DNA from: Leifsonia sp040686855
GTDB lineage: Bacteria > Actinomycetota > Actinomycetes > Actinomycetales > Microbacteriaceae
Length of the DNA stretch: 64,000 nucleotides
Direction: 5' to 3'
Assembly (NCBI RefSeq): GCF_040686855.1
Contig: NZ_JBFBOG010000003.1
Span: 682,001-746,000 of the forward strand
This document shows positions 1-12,306 of this stretch, piece by piece (within the stretch, counting starts at the first letter, position 1; each line of letters begins with the position of its first letter). The position numbers and the translations under genes were made by a program. The notes under the pieces were generated by a model that was not told the DNA's origin, did no database searches, and saw nothing but the letters and a program-made list of their open reading frames with translations.

Positions 1-113
1 ACACCGGCATCCCGACGTTCCGCGAGCTCCGCGACCGCGCGAAGGCCCGAGGCATCCAGGGCTACTCCCGCATGAACAAGGCGCAGCTGCTGCACGCGCT
101 CGGCGAGGGATGA
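1..113 (+). CDS. Rho N-terminal-like small protein, C-terminal end (5' partial)
   Basis: The window opens inside a gene. Codons counted from position 3 give 36 residues ending at TGA 111-113. The visible tail contains ELRDRAKARGIQGYSRMNK followed by a short leucine helix, which resembles the SAP/Rho N-terminal fold found in short actinobacterial nucleic-acid-binding or stress proteins. Only the C-terminus is visible, so the function of the full protein cannot be given. The gene ends 71 bases before the synthetase gene and has no obvious terminator hairpin. Confidence 0.55.
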   Translation, partial: TGIPTFRELRDRAKARGIQGYSRMNKAQLLHALGEG

Positions 114-184
114 CGGCGCAGCCCCGAGCGCATCCGGACGCCGTCGTTCACCGACGCTTAACCCGCCGCCCGTAGCGTGCCGCC

Positions 185-4176
<3,992 letters not shown>

Positions 4177-4180
<4 letters not shown>

Positions 4181-5481
4181 CGGACGCCGCGCCGCACAGC
4201 TACCTCCCCCGTTCGGGCACCGACGACTATGCGGTGCTTCACTACGACCTGGACCTGAACTACCGGGTGGCGACGAACCGGCTCGACGCTACTGCCGTCA
4301 TCCGCGCCCGCGCCGCGGTGGACCTCGCCGCCGTCGTGCTCGACCTGGTGCACCTGAAGGCGAAGCGGGTCCGCTTCGACGGGAACAAGCGCGTGCGGTT
4401 CAGCCAGAACGCGACGCACCTTCGGATCACTCCCCCCGCGGTGCTGCCGGCGGGAACGGAGTTCACGGTCGAGGTCGCGTACGACGGCTCTCCGGCCCCG
4501 CGGCGTACGCGATGGGGGACGCTCGGCTGGGAGGAGCTGACCGACGGCGCGATCGTCGCCGCGCAGCCCTCCGGCGCGCCGACCTGGTTCCCCTGCAACG
4601 ACCGGCCGTCCGACAAGGCCGCATACCGCATCCGGGTCGCCACCGAGCAGGCGTACACCGTGGTCGCCACGGGAGAGCCGACCGCCCACAGCGTGAGCGG
4701 CGGGCGCGGCACCTGGACGTTCGATCGTCCCGAGCCGACCGCCACCTACCTCGCAGCGGTGCAGATCGGCCGGTACACCCTGGAGCGCCGGCACACGGAC
4801 GGCGTGGACTGGGCGGTCGCCTATCCCCCGGCCCTCGCCCGCCAGGTCCTGCACGACTTCGAGCCGGTCGGCCGGATGCTGGAGGTGTTCCAGCGACGGT
4901 TCGGGCCGTATCCGTTCCCGTCCTACACGGTCGTCGTGACCGAGGATCCGCTGGAGATCCCCCTGGAGTCGCAGGCGATGGCGACGTTCGGGTCTGCGCA
5001 CGCCGACGGCCGGGGCGGCTCGGAGCGGCTGATCGCCCACGAGCTCGCCCACCAGTGGTTCGGCAACAGCGTGGGCCTCGCCTCCTGGCGCGATATCTGG
5101 CTGAACGAGGGCTTCGCCTGCTACGCCGAGTGGCTGTGGTCGGAGGCGTCCGGAGGGCTGTCGGCAGCCACCCACGCCCGCGCGCACCACGCCCGGCTCC
5201 GGCTCGCGCCGAAGGACCTCCTCCTCGGCGACCCCGGCCCGGACGACATGTTCGACGACCGCGTCTACAAGCGCGGCGCCTGCCTCCTCCACGCGCTGCG
5301 CAACCGGATCGGCGACGAGCGCTTCTTCGAGCTGCTGCACGCGTGGACGCGGAACCACCGGTTCGGGACGGTCACCAGCGCCGACTTCGAGGCGCTGGCC
5401 GGGGCCTTCTCGGACGAGCCCCTGCACGCGTTCTTCGACGCGTGGCTGCGCGAGACGAGGCTGCCCTCCCTGTCGGGGTGA
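4177..5481 (+). CDS. M1 family metallopeptidase
   Basis: 434 residues. The zinc site is complete: HELAH at residues 288-292 followed by E311 in NEGFA, giving HExxH-X18-E. The N-terminal half is the beta-sandwich expected of M1 aminopeptidases, but the protein is about half the usual aminopeptidase N length and lacks the long C-terminal helical domain, as do other short actinobacterial M1 proteins. No signal peptide is visible, so it is probably cytoplasmic. ATG 4177 is chosen because it overlaps the synthetase stop by four bases (ATGA); an upstream in-frame ATG at 4108 lies deep inside the preceding gene. The coupling suggests that it trims, recycles or provides self-protection from the peptide made by the synthetase; that role is inference. 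Confidence 0.88.
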
Positions 5482-5487
5482 CCCGGG

Positions 5488-6054
5488 CTAGCGCTGCTCG
5501 GCGAGCATGACGACGAATCCCGGTGCGCGCAGGGAGCGGAGGCGGTAGCGCGCGCCGTCGAGTGCGGCGTTCCCGTGGCGGAGCCGGACGGCGTCGGGCG
5601 CGACGCGCAGTCCGCGTCCGTCGGCCTTGAGCACGGCCTCGATCGCGGTCCATCGGCGCAGGGGGTCTCCGCGGCCGGGCGCGAGGGCGTCGATGGCCGC
5701 GCGTCGCTCCGTGGGGGTGTCGGCACGCTCTGAGTCGATACCGACGGGGCGATCCGAGGCGGCTGCGAAAGCGTTTCCGCCGGCATGAGCGAGCGCAAGA
5801 TGGAGGGTGCGGGAGGCGCCCTGCGCGGTCGGTCGTCCGTGGGAGAGGCCGCAGTCGCGGCAGCGGGCGTCGATCAGGATGCCAGGCTCACCGGCGCGTG
5901 CGGCTGCCGCGAGCAGGGCGGCGCGCCCGGCGAGGAAACGGCGGCGTGCGGTGTCGCCGCGAAGACCGTCGAGCCGGGCGCGGTCGCCGTCGGACAGGCG
6001 GGACAGGATGTCGCCCAGGTCGGCCGCGTACGGAAGCACGACGAAGGCAGGCAT
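5488..6054 (-). CDS. 4'-phosphopantetheinyl transferase, Sfp/AcpT type
   Basis: 188 residues. The two signature blocks are readable: VGIDSERAD near residue 103 (family consensus (V/I)GIDxE) and RRWTAIEAVLKADGRG near 133-148 (consensus WxxKEAxxK; here the first lysine of that block is replaced). Enzymes of this family transfer the phosphopantetheine arm of CoA to a serine on carrier domains. It is convergent with the M1 peptidase, the stops being six bases apart, and lies beside a gene encoding a carrier domain, so the synthetase at 185-4180 is its likely client. The replaced lysine is a point to check for activity. It is shorter than Sfp (about 224 residues), as is common for actinobacterial members. 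Confidence 0.75.
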   Translation of the reverse strand: MPAFVVLPYAADLGDILSRLSDGDRARLDGLRGDTARRRFLAGRAALLAAAARAGEPGILIDARCRDCGLSHGRPTAQGASRTLHLALAHAGGNAFAAASDRPVGIDSERADTPTERRAAIDALAPGRGDPLRRWTAIEAVLKADGRGLRVAPDAVRLRHGNAALDGARYRLRSLRAPGFVVMLAEQR

Positions 6055-6212
6055 CGCATCCTCCGTTCGCCGTGGCCGACGGAGTGATGCTACCCGGGGT
6101 TCATTCGTCGGCGCTGACGACCATCGCCGCGCACATGCGCGAGTCGCCGGACAGCCGTCAAGCCGGCTGCCGGCGACTCGCCGTCAGGGTAAGCGGGCGT
6201 TCTGGGGTGGGA

Positions 6213-6806
6213 TCAGCGGGCGGTGCCGCTTCCGTCGTCGAACCGCGGCGCCTCGTGGCGCGGCGCGTGGCGCGCGGTGTCGTCCACGGGGGCCGCGGTG
6301 TCGTTCGCGGGGACGGTTCCCGCAGGTGCGGCGGTTCCCGCAGGCGCGGCGGTTCCCGCCGGTGCGGCGGTTCCCGCCGGTGCGGCGGTTCCGGCCGGTG
6401 CGGCGGGCGCAGCGTCGCGCTCGTCGACGTCGCCGCGCGTTCCGTCGTCCACACGGTTGCCATGGCGGTCGGTCTTCACGTCGGGGTCGACACGGTCCGC
6501 CTTGCGCAGGGCCTCGTCCGACTCCGCGCGCGCCCTCTCCGCCGCCGCCTGGCGTTCGGCCGACTCCGCCTTCAGGCGCTCGGCGTCGACCTCCGCCTGC
6601 TTGGCGTCCGCGGCGGCACGGGCGGCCTTCGCCTCCCGCTCACGCGCGTCCAACTGCGTCTGTGCAGCCGACTGCCGCATCTCCTCGGCGCGGCGCCGGT
6701 CGGCCTCGCGCTTGCGGTTGCGGCCGACCGTCGCGGCGATGACGGCGATCACGATGACGACGACCACCACGACGACGATCAGGATGATCCATCCGGTTGT
6801 GTTCAT
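6213..6806 (-). CDS. Single-pass membrane protein with coiled coil and AAPAGT repeats
   Basis: 197 residues of unknown function. Residues 5-27 form one very hydrophobic isoleucine/valine-rich membrane segment, followed by a basic stop-transfer stretch (NRKREADRRR). Residues 30-105 are an Ala/Glu/Lys/Arg-rich coiled coil (QAEVDAERLKAESAERQ). A charged Asp-rich stretch follows, then five tandem AAPAGT hexapeptides and a low-complexity tail. The N-out or N-in topology cannot be decided, but the positive residues after the segment favour a cytoplasmic coiled coil. No enzyme motif is present. The proline/alanine repeat looks like a flexible linker. The neighbours are unrelated and transcribed separately. 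Confidence 0.7.
   Translation of the reverse strand: MNTTGWIILIVVVVVVVIVIAVIAATVGRNRKREADRRRAEEMRQSAAQTQLDAREREAKAARAAADAKQAEVDAERLKAESAERQAAAERARAESDEALRKADRVDPDVKTDRHGNRVDDGTRGDVDERDAAPAAPAGTAAPAGTAAPAGTAAPAGTAAPAGTVPANDTAAPVDDTARHAPRHEAPRFDDGSGTAR
6315..6404. repeat. Five tandem 18-bp units encoding AAPAGT
   Basis: Five consecutive 18-bp units (6315, 6333, 6351, 6369, 6387) differ by only one or two bases from each other. They encode five hexapeptides in the minus-strand coiled-coil protein. Because the unit is a multiple of three, changes in copy number keep the frame. Confidence 0.85.
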
Positions 6807-6930
6807 GCCGGGTCACGGTACTCCGGAGCACGGAAATAGCTAGGGGATTGAAGGATCAGGGCCTTCCGCTCTCTCGCCCCACGAACCGCGGGTCAGCGCT
6901 AGGGGCAGGACCGCGTACGCCAGCACGAAA

Positions 6931-6949
6931 TGGGCAGTTGTGCGGATGG
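6931..6949 (+). promoter_or_regulatory. Putative operator, 19-nt element shared with 14082-14129
   Basis: TGGGCAGTTGTGCGGATGG lies 51 bases before the ATG at 7001. Near-identical 19-mers occur twice, on the minus strand, upstream of the decayed relative of this gene at 13770-14030. The shared core is TGGGCAG followed two or three bases later by TGC and then TGG. A protein-binding site is inferred; the similarity could also be ordinary residual homology of two duplicated upstream regions. Confidence 0.4.
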
Positions 6950-7000
6950 CAGGAAGGACCGAGAACGGCTCACCATCACCGGTGATGGGAGGTGATCATC

Positions 7001-7342
7001 ATGTTGCTCAGACTCACCGCCGCGGCTGTCGCTGCCTGCTTCTGCCTCAGCCCCACACCCCTGCCGGAGCAGATCCCCGTCGCACCCGACGCGTTCAACA
7101 CGCCGATACGCGATGTCACGACGTCGGACGCTGTTCCGCAGCGCTGCCTGACGGCGATCACCGGGCGAGAGCGAGCGATCCTGTCGGCCCTCGCGCAGGG
7201 ATGGAGGGCGTCGAGAATCGCCTACGAGCTTTGCATCAGCGAAGGAACCGTCCGGAAGCACATCGAGCACGCGTATCGGAAGCTCGGCGTCAACGACCGT
7301 GTCCTCGCTGCGCAAAGGGCGGTCGAGCTGAACCTGGTCTAG
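7001..7342 (+). CDS. Small LuxR-type helix-turn-helix protein with hydrophobic N-terminus
   Basis: 113 residues. Residues 50-110 are a LuxR/GerE DNA-binding domain (TGRERAILSALAQGW, then ISEGTVRKHIEHAYRKLGV), with the usual recognition helix. There is no receiver or autoinducer domain. Instead, residues 1-18 are a short hydrophobic stretch ending in CFCLSP with a weak lipobox-like VAAC, followed by a Pro-rich linker. ATG 7001 is chosen because GGGAGGTGATC sits five bases before it; GTG 6992 would lie inside that ribosome site. The N-terminus is real rather than a misplaced start, because the degraded relative on the other strand at 13770-14030 conserves MLL, CFCLSP, PLPE and PVAPD. A DNA-binding domain behind an export-like segment is odd; membrane tethering is the simplest reading. 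Target genes are unknown. Confidence 0.7.
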   Translation: MLLRLTAAAVAACFCLSPTPLPEQIPVAPDAFNTPIRDVTTSDAVPQRCLTAITGRERAILSALAQGWRASRIAYELCISEGTVRKHIEHAYRKLGVNDRVLAAQRAVELNLV

Positions 7343-7348
7343 TCCGTC

Positions 7349-7945
7349 TCATCCCGCGGACCACAGCTCCTCGGCCTCCAGGGTCAGGTCGATCATCTGC
7401 CGGAGCAGACCGCCCATCGACGTCGACCTCAGCAGGGCATACCTGTCGTACTCGCCCAGTGGGGCTACCGCCGCCAGTTGCCACACGGCCGCGACGGGAT
7501 CCTCCGACAGCTCGATGTCAGCATCCGAGTAGGACTCGGCGACGCGGGCGATCACGCGGCGGATGACCGCTTCGGCCTCGGCCCGCAGCGGGGCGAGCGC
7601 CTCGGACCACTCCAGGTCCGGCAGCATGGAGATCTCGGCCCGGGGATACGGGTCCTCATCGACCCACCGTTCGACCGTGAACCGCCGGGTCCCCACGCCG
7701 ACGATGAGCAGGTCCTCGGCGCGCGCGGTCGCGCCGACGAGACGCGCCATCGTGCCGATCGACGCGCGCTGGTCCCCACCGCCGGCCTCGGATCCGCGCT
7801 CGATCAGGACGACGCCGAACTCCGGTTCTTCCTCGTCGAGCAGTCGTCCGACCATGGTGAGATACCGCGGCTCGAACACCCGCAGCGGGATGGGGACGAA
7901 GGGGAACAGCACGGACCCGAGCGGGAACATCGGTGAGGCGGCCAT
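7349..7945 (-). CDS. LON substrate-binding domain protein
   Basis: 198 residues, almost all one LON N-terminal (PUA-like) domain: it starts MFPLGSVLFPFVPIPLRVFE and contains EPEFGVVLIERGSE and a conserved TARAEDLLIVGVGTRRF block. There is no AAA+ or protease part. Stand-alone LON-domain proteins of this kind are common in actinobacteria and their function is not established; binding of unfolded peptides is assumed from the Lon domain. ATG 7945 is chosen because the family begins just before MFPLGS; longer starts up to 8011 would overlap the divergent DUF427 gene. It is convergent with the LuxR-type gene six bases away. Confidence 0.85.
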   Translation of the reverse strand: MAASPMFPLGSVLFPFVPIPLRVFEPRYLTMVGRLLDEEEPEFGVVLIERGSEAGGGDQRASIGTMARLVGATARAEDLLIVGVGTRRFTVERWVDEDPYPRAEISMLPDLEWSEALAPLRAEAEAVIRRVIARVAESYSDADIELSEDPVAAVWQLAAVAPLGEYDRYALLRSTSMGGLLRQMIDLTLEAEELWSAG

Positions 7946-7980
7946 ACTCCAGTGAAGCATCGCCGACGTAGAGTGAACAG

Positions 7981-8478
7981 GTGCCCCGACCGCGTCCCGA
8001 GCTCCCAGCACCGGGACAGGAGTCCGTGTGGGACTACCCGAGGCCGCCGCGCATCGAGCGCGTCTCGGCGCCTGTCACGATCCGTCTCGGCGGGCAGCTC
8101 ATAGTCGAGACCCGGGACGTCGTCCGGGTGCTCGAGACCAGCCATCCGCCGGTCTATTACTTGCCTATCGCGGACTTCGCGGCCGGCGCGCTGGCCGCCG
8201 CCGACGGCTCGTCGTTCTGCGAGTTCAAGGGCACCGCTCGCTATCTCGACGTGCGGGGTGGAGGCGAGGTACGGCCCGCGAGCGCGTGGAACTACCCGCA
8301 CCCCTCGCCCGGGTATGAACTGCTTCGAGACCGCGTCGCTGTCTACGCGCAGCACATGGACGAGTGCACGGTCGACGGCGAAGTCGTCACGCCCCAGCCC
8401 GGAGGCTTCTACGGCGGCTGGATAACCCGTGCCATCGTCGGACCTTTCAAGGGTGTGCCCGGGTCAGCGGGCTGGTGA
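7981..8478 (+). CDS. DUF427 domain protein
   Basis: 165 residues, GTG start. The protein carries the DUF427 signature end to end: VLETSHPPVYYLPIADF, GSSFCEFKGTARYLDV, MDECTVDGEVV and the C-terminal GGFYGGWITRAIVGPFKG. The family is a small beta-rich fold found mainly in actinobacteria and fungi, with no established biochemical activity. It is divergent from the LON-domain gene, with 35 bases between the starts, so the two probably share a promoter region. The identity of the family is clear; its role is not. Confidence 0.88.
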   Translation: MPRPRPELPAPGQESVWDYPRPPRIERVSAPVTIRLGGQLIVETRDVVRVLETSHPPVYYLPIADFAAGALAAADGSSFCEFKGTARYLDVRGGGEVRPASAWNYPHPSPGYELLRDRVAVYAQHMDECTVDGEVVTPQPGGFYGGWITRAIVGPFKGVPGSAGW

Positions 8479-8533
8479 CGTCCACGTCGTCCAGAGCTTC
8501 GTGAGGAGTCTCGCGCCACCGCGCGCAGCCTTC

Positions 8534-10855
8534 TCACGACAGCCGCCTCCGGTTCAGAACGTGCACCGCCCCGAGCAGGGCCGCCAGCCCGGCGACGAGG
8601 CCGCCCGCAATCGTGTACGCGTCCGCTCCCACGCCCCCGGTCAAGGGGAGGATGGGCGCCGGCATCTGCTCGTTGACGACGGGGTCCAGTGTGGCCACGG
8701 TGCCGCCGGCGATCGTCACCATGATGGGAGTCGTGGCGAGCTGGAAGCCGACGGGTGCACGCGTTTCAGTCAACAGGTATTGTCCCGGGCGCAGCCCGGA
8801 GAGTCGGAGTTGACCGCTTAGAGAGTCCACGTCCGGGCCCGCGCACGGCGCCTTGACGCAGTCGTCGACCACCGCCTCCGCGCCGCTCCCGTCCGCCGGT
8901 GCGAACTTCCACACGGACCCGGCCAGGAGGTTGTGGTTCGGCGTCGCATCGACCTTCCGCCACACCACGTCGCCGGCAACGACGGTGACCGTCACGGTGC
9001 ATCGCTTGTCGGTGGAACCGGTGGCGCAGTTGCCCCCGCCGCTGGATGTGACGACGGTGTTGACCATCGAGCGGTCGCCCTTCACAGGGCTGTTGACCGT
9101 CACGGAGTAGGTGATCGTGACGGTCTCGCCCGCGCGTAGCGGGCCGGACCAGGAGAGCACCGTGCCGGTCAGCGTGGCGCCGCCGGTCACGTCCCGGTTG
9201 TACGTGGCATCATCCAGCACTTTGGAGAGGTCATCGGTGAACGTGGCAGGCGAGCCTGCCGGGTAGTCGCTGCGGCTAGGGTTCTTCACGGTCACGGTGT
9301 ATCGCACCGTGTCGCCAGGAAGGGCGGACGCAGGCGACGCCGTCTTCACCGCCTCGTACCAACGCACGGGTGTCTGGGTGGTCGCGGTGCACTGGCTCGT
9401 GCACGACGGGCCACCGGTCACGGTGTTGACCAGATTTCCGTCGCCCGCGCCGGGCTGTTTGACCGTCACCGAGTACGTGATCGTCGCCTTGGCGCCGACG
9501 GCGAGCGCTCCCGACCAGGAGAGCGTCGTCCCGGCGATCGTGGCCCCGCCCGTGACGTCTCCGTTGTAGGTGGCATCATCCAGCACCCCGGAGAGGTTGT
9601 CGGTGAATGTCGCCGCGTCCGCACTTGTGAACGCCGTGCGACCCGCGTTGGTCACCACGACGGAGTAGGTGACCTTCTGCCCCGCAGCCACGATCGCCGG
9701 AGGCGCAGGATTCACGGATTTCGCTACCGTGAACGTCTTCGATGAGTTCGTGACCGTGCACAGGTAGGACTGGGGAGTGCCGGTCGGAATCGTGACGCTC
9801 CACGTCGGATACGCGCCGGTGATGGTCGGTGGTTTCGACGCGTCCGTGCGGTTCGTGCATGTCAGGACGCCCTTGTACTGCTTGGCGGTGGACGTCGACC
9901 CGGCGGCGAGCGTGTCGCTTATCGTGTACGTGCCCGGCTCGGCGTAGCCGTTGGCGGTCGCACTGAGACCCGTTCCCGTCGTGGTCGCGGTCGCGATCGT
10001 CAGCTTGGATGAGCTCACGGCGGAGACGGTGAACTGGTCGGCGGCGGCGACGCGTCCTACGTTCACCGTCTTGGTGAGCGTGAATGGTGAGGCCGTCGGG
10101 CACAGCGACGTGGAGCGGGCCTGTGCCAACAAGCCTTCCGCGTCGACAGTGCTCCCCACCTGCACCAGGATCTCGTTCCTGCCGGTCACGAAACCGGTGA
10201 GGACGGCACTGACCTGCTGGCCCGCCTGGAACCCGAATCGGTCGTACGGCTTCGTCTGGGTCTGTGCCTTCAGATTCGAGTTCACCCACACCCCGCGCAC
10301 GGTGTTGTCGGCGTACCAGTCCATCGACACACTGAACGCGGACGCGACCACCACCGGGTCGAGGGTGAAGGTGAACCGATAGTAGAAGTTCCCCCACGAG
10401 CCGGTCTGGTTCGAGCCGCCCGACGCCGGGGACACGTACCGGTTGGAGATCCACTGCGCGTTGCTGTACGGGCTGCTCACCCACTCGTTCTTCGACTTGC
10501 CCACGTATGCGCTGGCGTAGGTCGGGGTCCCCGGCAACGACGGCGCCAACGGACCCTGCGGCGCCGGACCTGTCCCCGGATTCAAGCCTGCTCCCCCGGT
10601 GCCGGCCGCGATCATCCACCGCTCGTCGACCGCCCCGTTGGCGCCGACGGCTCGTGTGCTCTGCACGTAGCCGGTGCTGAAGATGTTGGGGTCCGTGGCG
10701 CAGGTCACCGTCGGCACATCCGCCGCATGCGAATACCGCTCCGGCAGTGCACCGATCCCCAGTGCGACACCGAGCGCGGAACAGGCGACCACCGCGACCG
10801 CGGCCATCGCCCAGCGAAGCTTCCGTGTGCGGGCACTGCTCCGATCCATCATCAT
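8534..10855 (-). CDS. LPXTG-anchored surface protein with DUF11/DUF7927-like and SpaA-like domains
   Basis: 773 residues. Residues 15-36 form a signal/membrane segment, followed by a secreted N-terminal lectin-like region (about 40-250), beta-sandwich domains with SDTLAAGSTSTAKQY-type text, and two tandem near-identical domains (about 390-500 and 510-620) that each contain TYSVxVxN, FTD(N/D)LSxVLDDATYN and a GAT(I/L)xGTxLSWSG block. These resemble DUF11/DUF7927 repeats of adhesins. A SpaA-type prealbumin domain with LTETRAPVGFQL follows, then the sorting signal LPLTG at about residue 736, a hydrophobic helix and an RRR tail. The mature protein should be covalently fixed to peptidoglycan by a sortase; no sortase gene is in the window. 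ATG 10855 has GGAGGAG six bases upstream; two further ATGs follow directly. Confidence 0.88.
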   Translation of the reverse strand: MMMDRSSARTRKLRWAMAAVAVVACSALGVALGIGALPERYSHAADVPTVTCATDPNIFSTGYVQSTRAVGANGAVDERWMIAAGTGGAGLNPGTGPAPQGPLAPSLPGTPTYASAYVGKSKNEWVSSPYSNAQWISNRYVSPASGGSNQTGSWGNFYYRFTFTLDPVVVASAFSVSMDWYADNTVRGVWVNSNLKAQTQTKPYDRFGFQAGQQVSAVLTGFVTGRNEILVQVGSTVDAEGLLAQARSTSLCPTASPFTLTKTVNVGRVAAADQFTVSAVSSSKLTIATATTTGTGLSATANGYAEPGTYTISDTLAAGSTSTAKQYKGVLTCTNRTDASKPPTITGAYPTWSVTIPTGTPQSYLCTVTNSSKTFTVAKSVNPAPPAIVAAGQKVTYSVVVTNAGRTAFTSADAATFTDNLSGVLDDATYNGDVTGGATIAGTTLSWSGALAVGAKATITYSVTVKQPGAGDGNLVNTVTGGPSCTSQCTATTQTPVRWYEAVKTASPASALPGDTVRYTVTVKNPSRSDYPAGSPATFTDDLSKVLDDATYNRDVTGGATLTGTVLSWSGPLRAGETVTITYSVTVNSPVKGDRSMVNTVVTSSGGGNCATGSTDKRCTVTVTVVAGDVVWRKVDATPNHNLLAGSVWKFAPADGSGAEAVVDDCVKAPCAGPDVDSLSGQLRLSGLRPGQYLLTETRAPVGFQLATTPIMVTIAGGTVATLDPVVNEQMPAPILPLTGGVGADAYTIAGGLVAGLAALLGAVHVLNRRRLS

Positions 10856-11251
10856 CCCCGTCTCCTCCGGCGGGGGCGCATCGCCCCTCACTGATGAGGA
10901 CGTTGCTGAACGACGGAGACGACGCGATCGGTCCGGCTATAGATGCAATGGATGCGCGCGACGATGGGGAGCTGCGCAGTATCGACCAAACGGCGACGAT
11001 CGGACAGCATCTCGCCATCTATCGTGCCGCTGGGGCCGTCCTTTTCCAAAGGACAGCGGACGGGTCCTTCGCGTCGTGCAGCGGTGGCGGCTGGTTGAAG
11101 GTGTCTCCTTCGGACGGCGCGGAGTTCGTGGTGCAGCTTTCGGGTTTCAGTGACCAACCTGGTGCCGGCGAGGTATCTCCGTGGGTACGGCAGACCAAGC
11201 AGGAGCGAGACGAGTCGTCGCGAACGCGCCGGCACGCAGGGGCCGCTCGGG
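10856..11251. other. Intergenic region upstream of the LPXTG gene
   Basis: About 396 bases without a convincing gene. Next to the LPXTG start, on the minus strand, are its ribosome site (10863-10870) and a short hairpin with arms GGGGCG 10873-10878 and CGCCCC 10882-10887 that could influence translation. Open frames here lack ribosome sites and recognisable sequence. I found no clear promoter hexamers. Confidence 0.4.
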
Positions 11252-12001
11252 TCATCGTCCGCCGAAGAGCCGGCGCAGCCATCCTTTCGACGGCTCCGGG
11301 GTGGGTGCTTCCGCAGAGACCGGCTTCGGTTCCGGCTCCTGGGCTTCCGGTTCACCGACGACGAGGAGTTCGATGTGGATCGCCGTGACCGTTCCTTCGG
11401 CGGAGACCGACTGCAGGAGCGGGTAGAAGCCGTCGCCCCAGCCGGAGTGGGAGAGCACGAGGTTCTCACCGTCGGTCGCCCGCGGAAGGACGATGTTCGC
11501 GGTGCCCGCCGGGTATGGAGTGTCGGAGTCCATCTGCGCGAACCACCCGTCGGCCCCGCCGGTGTCGAACACCTCCGAATACCAGTCCGTAACGTCGGCA
11601 GGCATGCATCGCGGGATCGCGTCCGCGTCGACGAACGCGACGGTACCCGCGTCAACCCCGACGCCCCAGAACCGCCCGTCACCCGGCCTACCGGATTCCT
11701 TCGGCGCCGCCTCGACCGAGGCCGGCTCGGCCCCGGAAAGCACCACGGAGAGGTATGCCTCCCGCATGTGCGATCCGTCCTGGGCCTGCGACACGTCAGC
11801 GACGGTCACGAACACCGGATACCGGCCCGGCGGGACAGGAACCACGACCTGGTCCTGCAGATACGCGAACGGATCGCACGCGCCGAGACGGCCCGATGCG
11901 ACATTCAACTCACCGAGTTCGACGACGGAGAGTTCAACCCGACGCCCATCGGGAAGGGGTGCCAGCCCAGTCGAGAGGGCGTGAAGTTCGCTGAGGTCCA
12001 C
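11252..12001 (-). CDS. DUF4241 domain protein
   Basis: 249 residues, GTG start. The body matches DUF4241: GRLGACDPFAYLQDQ, PVPPGRYPVFVTVADV, EAYLSVVLSG, FVDADAIPR and NIVLPRATDGENLVLSHSGWGDG. The family is widespread in Streptomyces and relatives and has no assigned activity; some members lie near polymorphic toxin loci, where it may act in immunity, but nothing here shows that. The last 40 residues are a Pro/Glu linker ending in GWLRRLFGGR, a basic amphipathic tail. It is divergent from the small membrane gene string at 12152-13015. Confidence 0.82.
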   Translation of the reverse strand: MDLSELHALSTGLAPLPDGRRVELSVVELGELNVASGRLGACDPFAYLQDQVVVPVPPGRYPVFVTVADVSQAQDGSHMREAYLSVVLSGAEPASVEAAPKESGRPGDGRFWGVGVDAGTVAFVDADAIPRCMPADVTDWYSEVFDTGGADGWFAQMDSDTPYPAGTANIVLPRATDGENLVLSHSGWGDGFYPLLQSVSAEGTVTAIHIELLVVGEPEAQEPEPKPVSAEAPTPEPSKGWLRRLFGGR

Positions 12002-12151
12002 GCTTCATGATCGCGGTGCATGCACACGGGACGCCCACGACACGCTCAGGGCTGGTTTTGGACTGTGCAGACGGCTCCCCGCGGCGACCGGGTCCGCGGT
12101 CGCGATCTTGTTGGGCCCAGTGGTTCCAGAGCCCGAGAGTATTCTCGCCGC

Positions 12152-12306
12152 GTGAGCAAACCTCGGAAACGCCGGTGGTGGGTGTGGTGGCAGCGGCGGT
12201 AATCGCGATCATGGTGCTGAACGCCGTCGCCAGTTGGGCCAGCTACGTGTTCTACCGAATGCACCCCGAAGCGGAAAGCGCCGCCGGGCCCCGGAACACC
12301 CCGTGA
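12152..12306 (+). pseudogene. Small single-pass membrane protein, apparently frameshifted
   Basis: GTG 12152 opens MSKPRKRRWWVWW and then hits TAA at 12200-12202. In the neighbouring frame, starting no later than GTG 12175, the DNA reads VVAAAVIAIMVLNAVASWA plus YVFYRMHPEAESAAGPRNTP to TGA 12304-12306. Joined, the two pieces make a natural short membrane protein (basic, aromatic N-end, one membrane helix, polar C-end). The junction is a G-rich repeat (GGTGGTGGGTGTGGTGG) where an indel or slippage is likely. If it is not frameshifted, the gene would be the 43-residue frame starting at 12175, which lacks a good ribosome site. Its stop overlaps the next start (GTGA). Confidence 0.4.

Noticed and set aside
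6315..6404. Possible CRISPR-like tandem repeat
   Set aside because: The 18-bp units are contiguous, have no spacers and encode AAPAGT hexapeptides in a coding frame. No cas genes are present. I saw no CRISPR array anywhere in the window.
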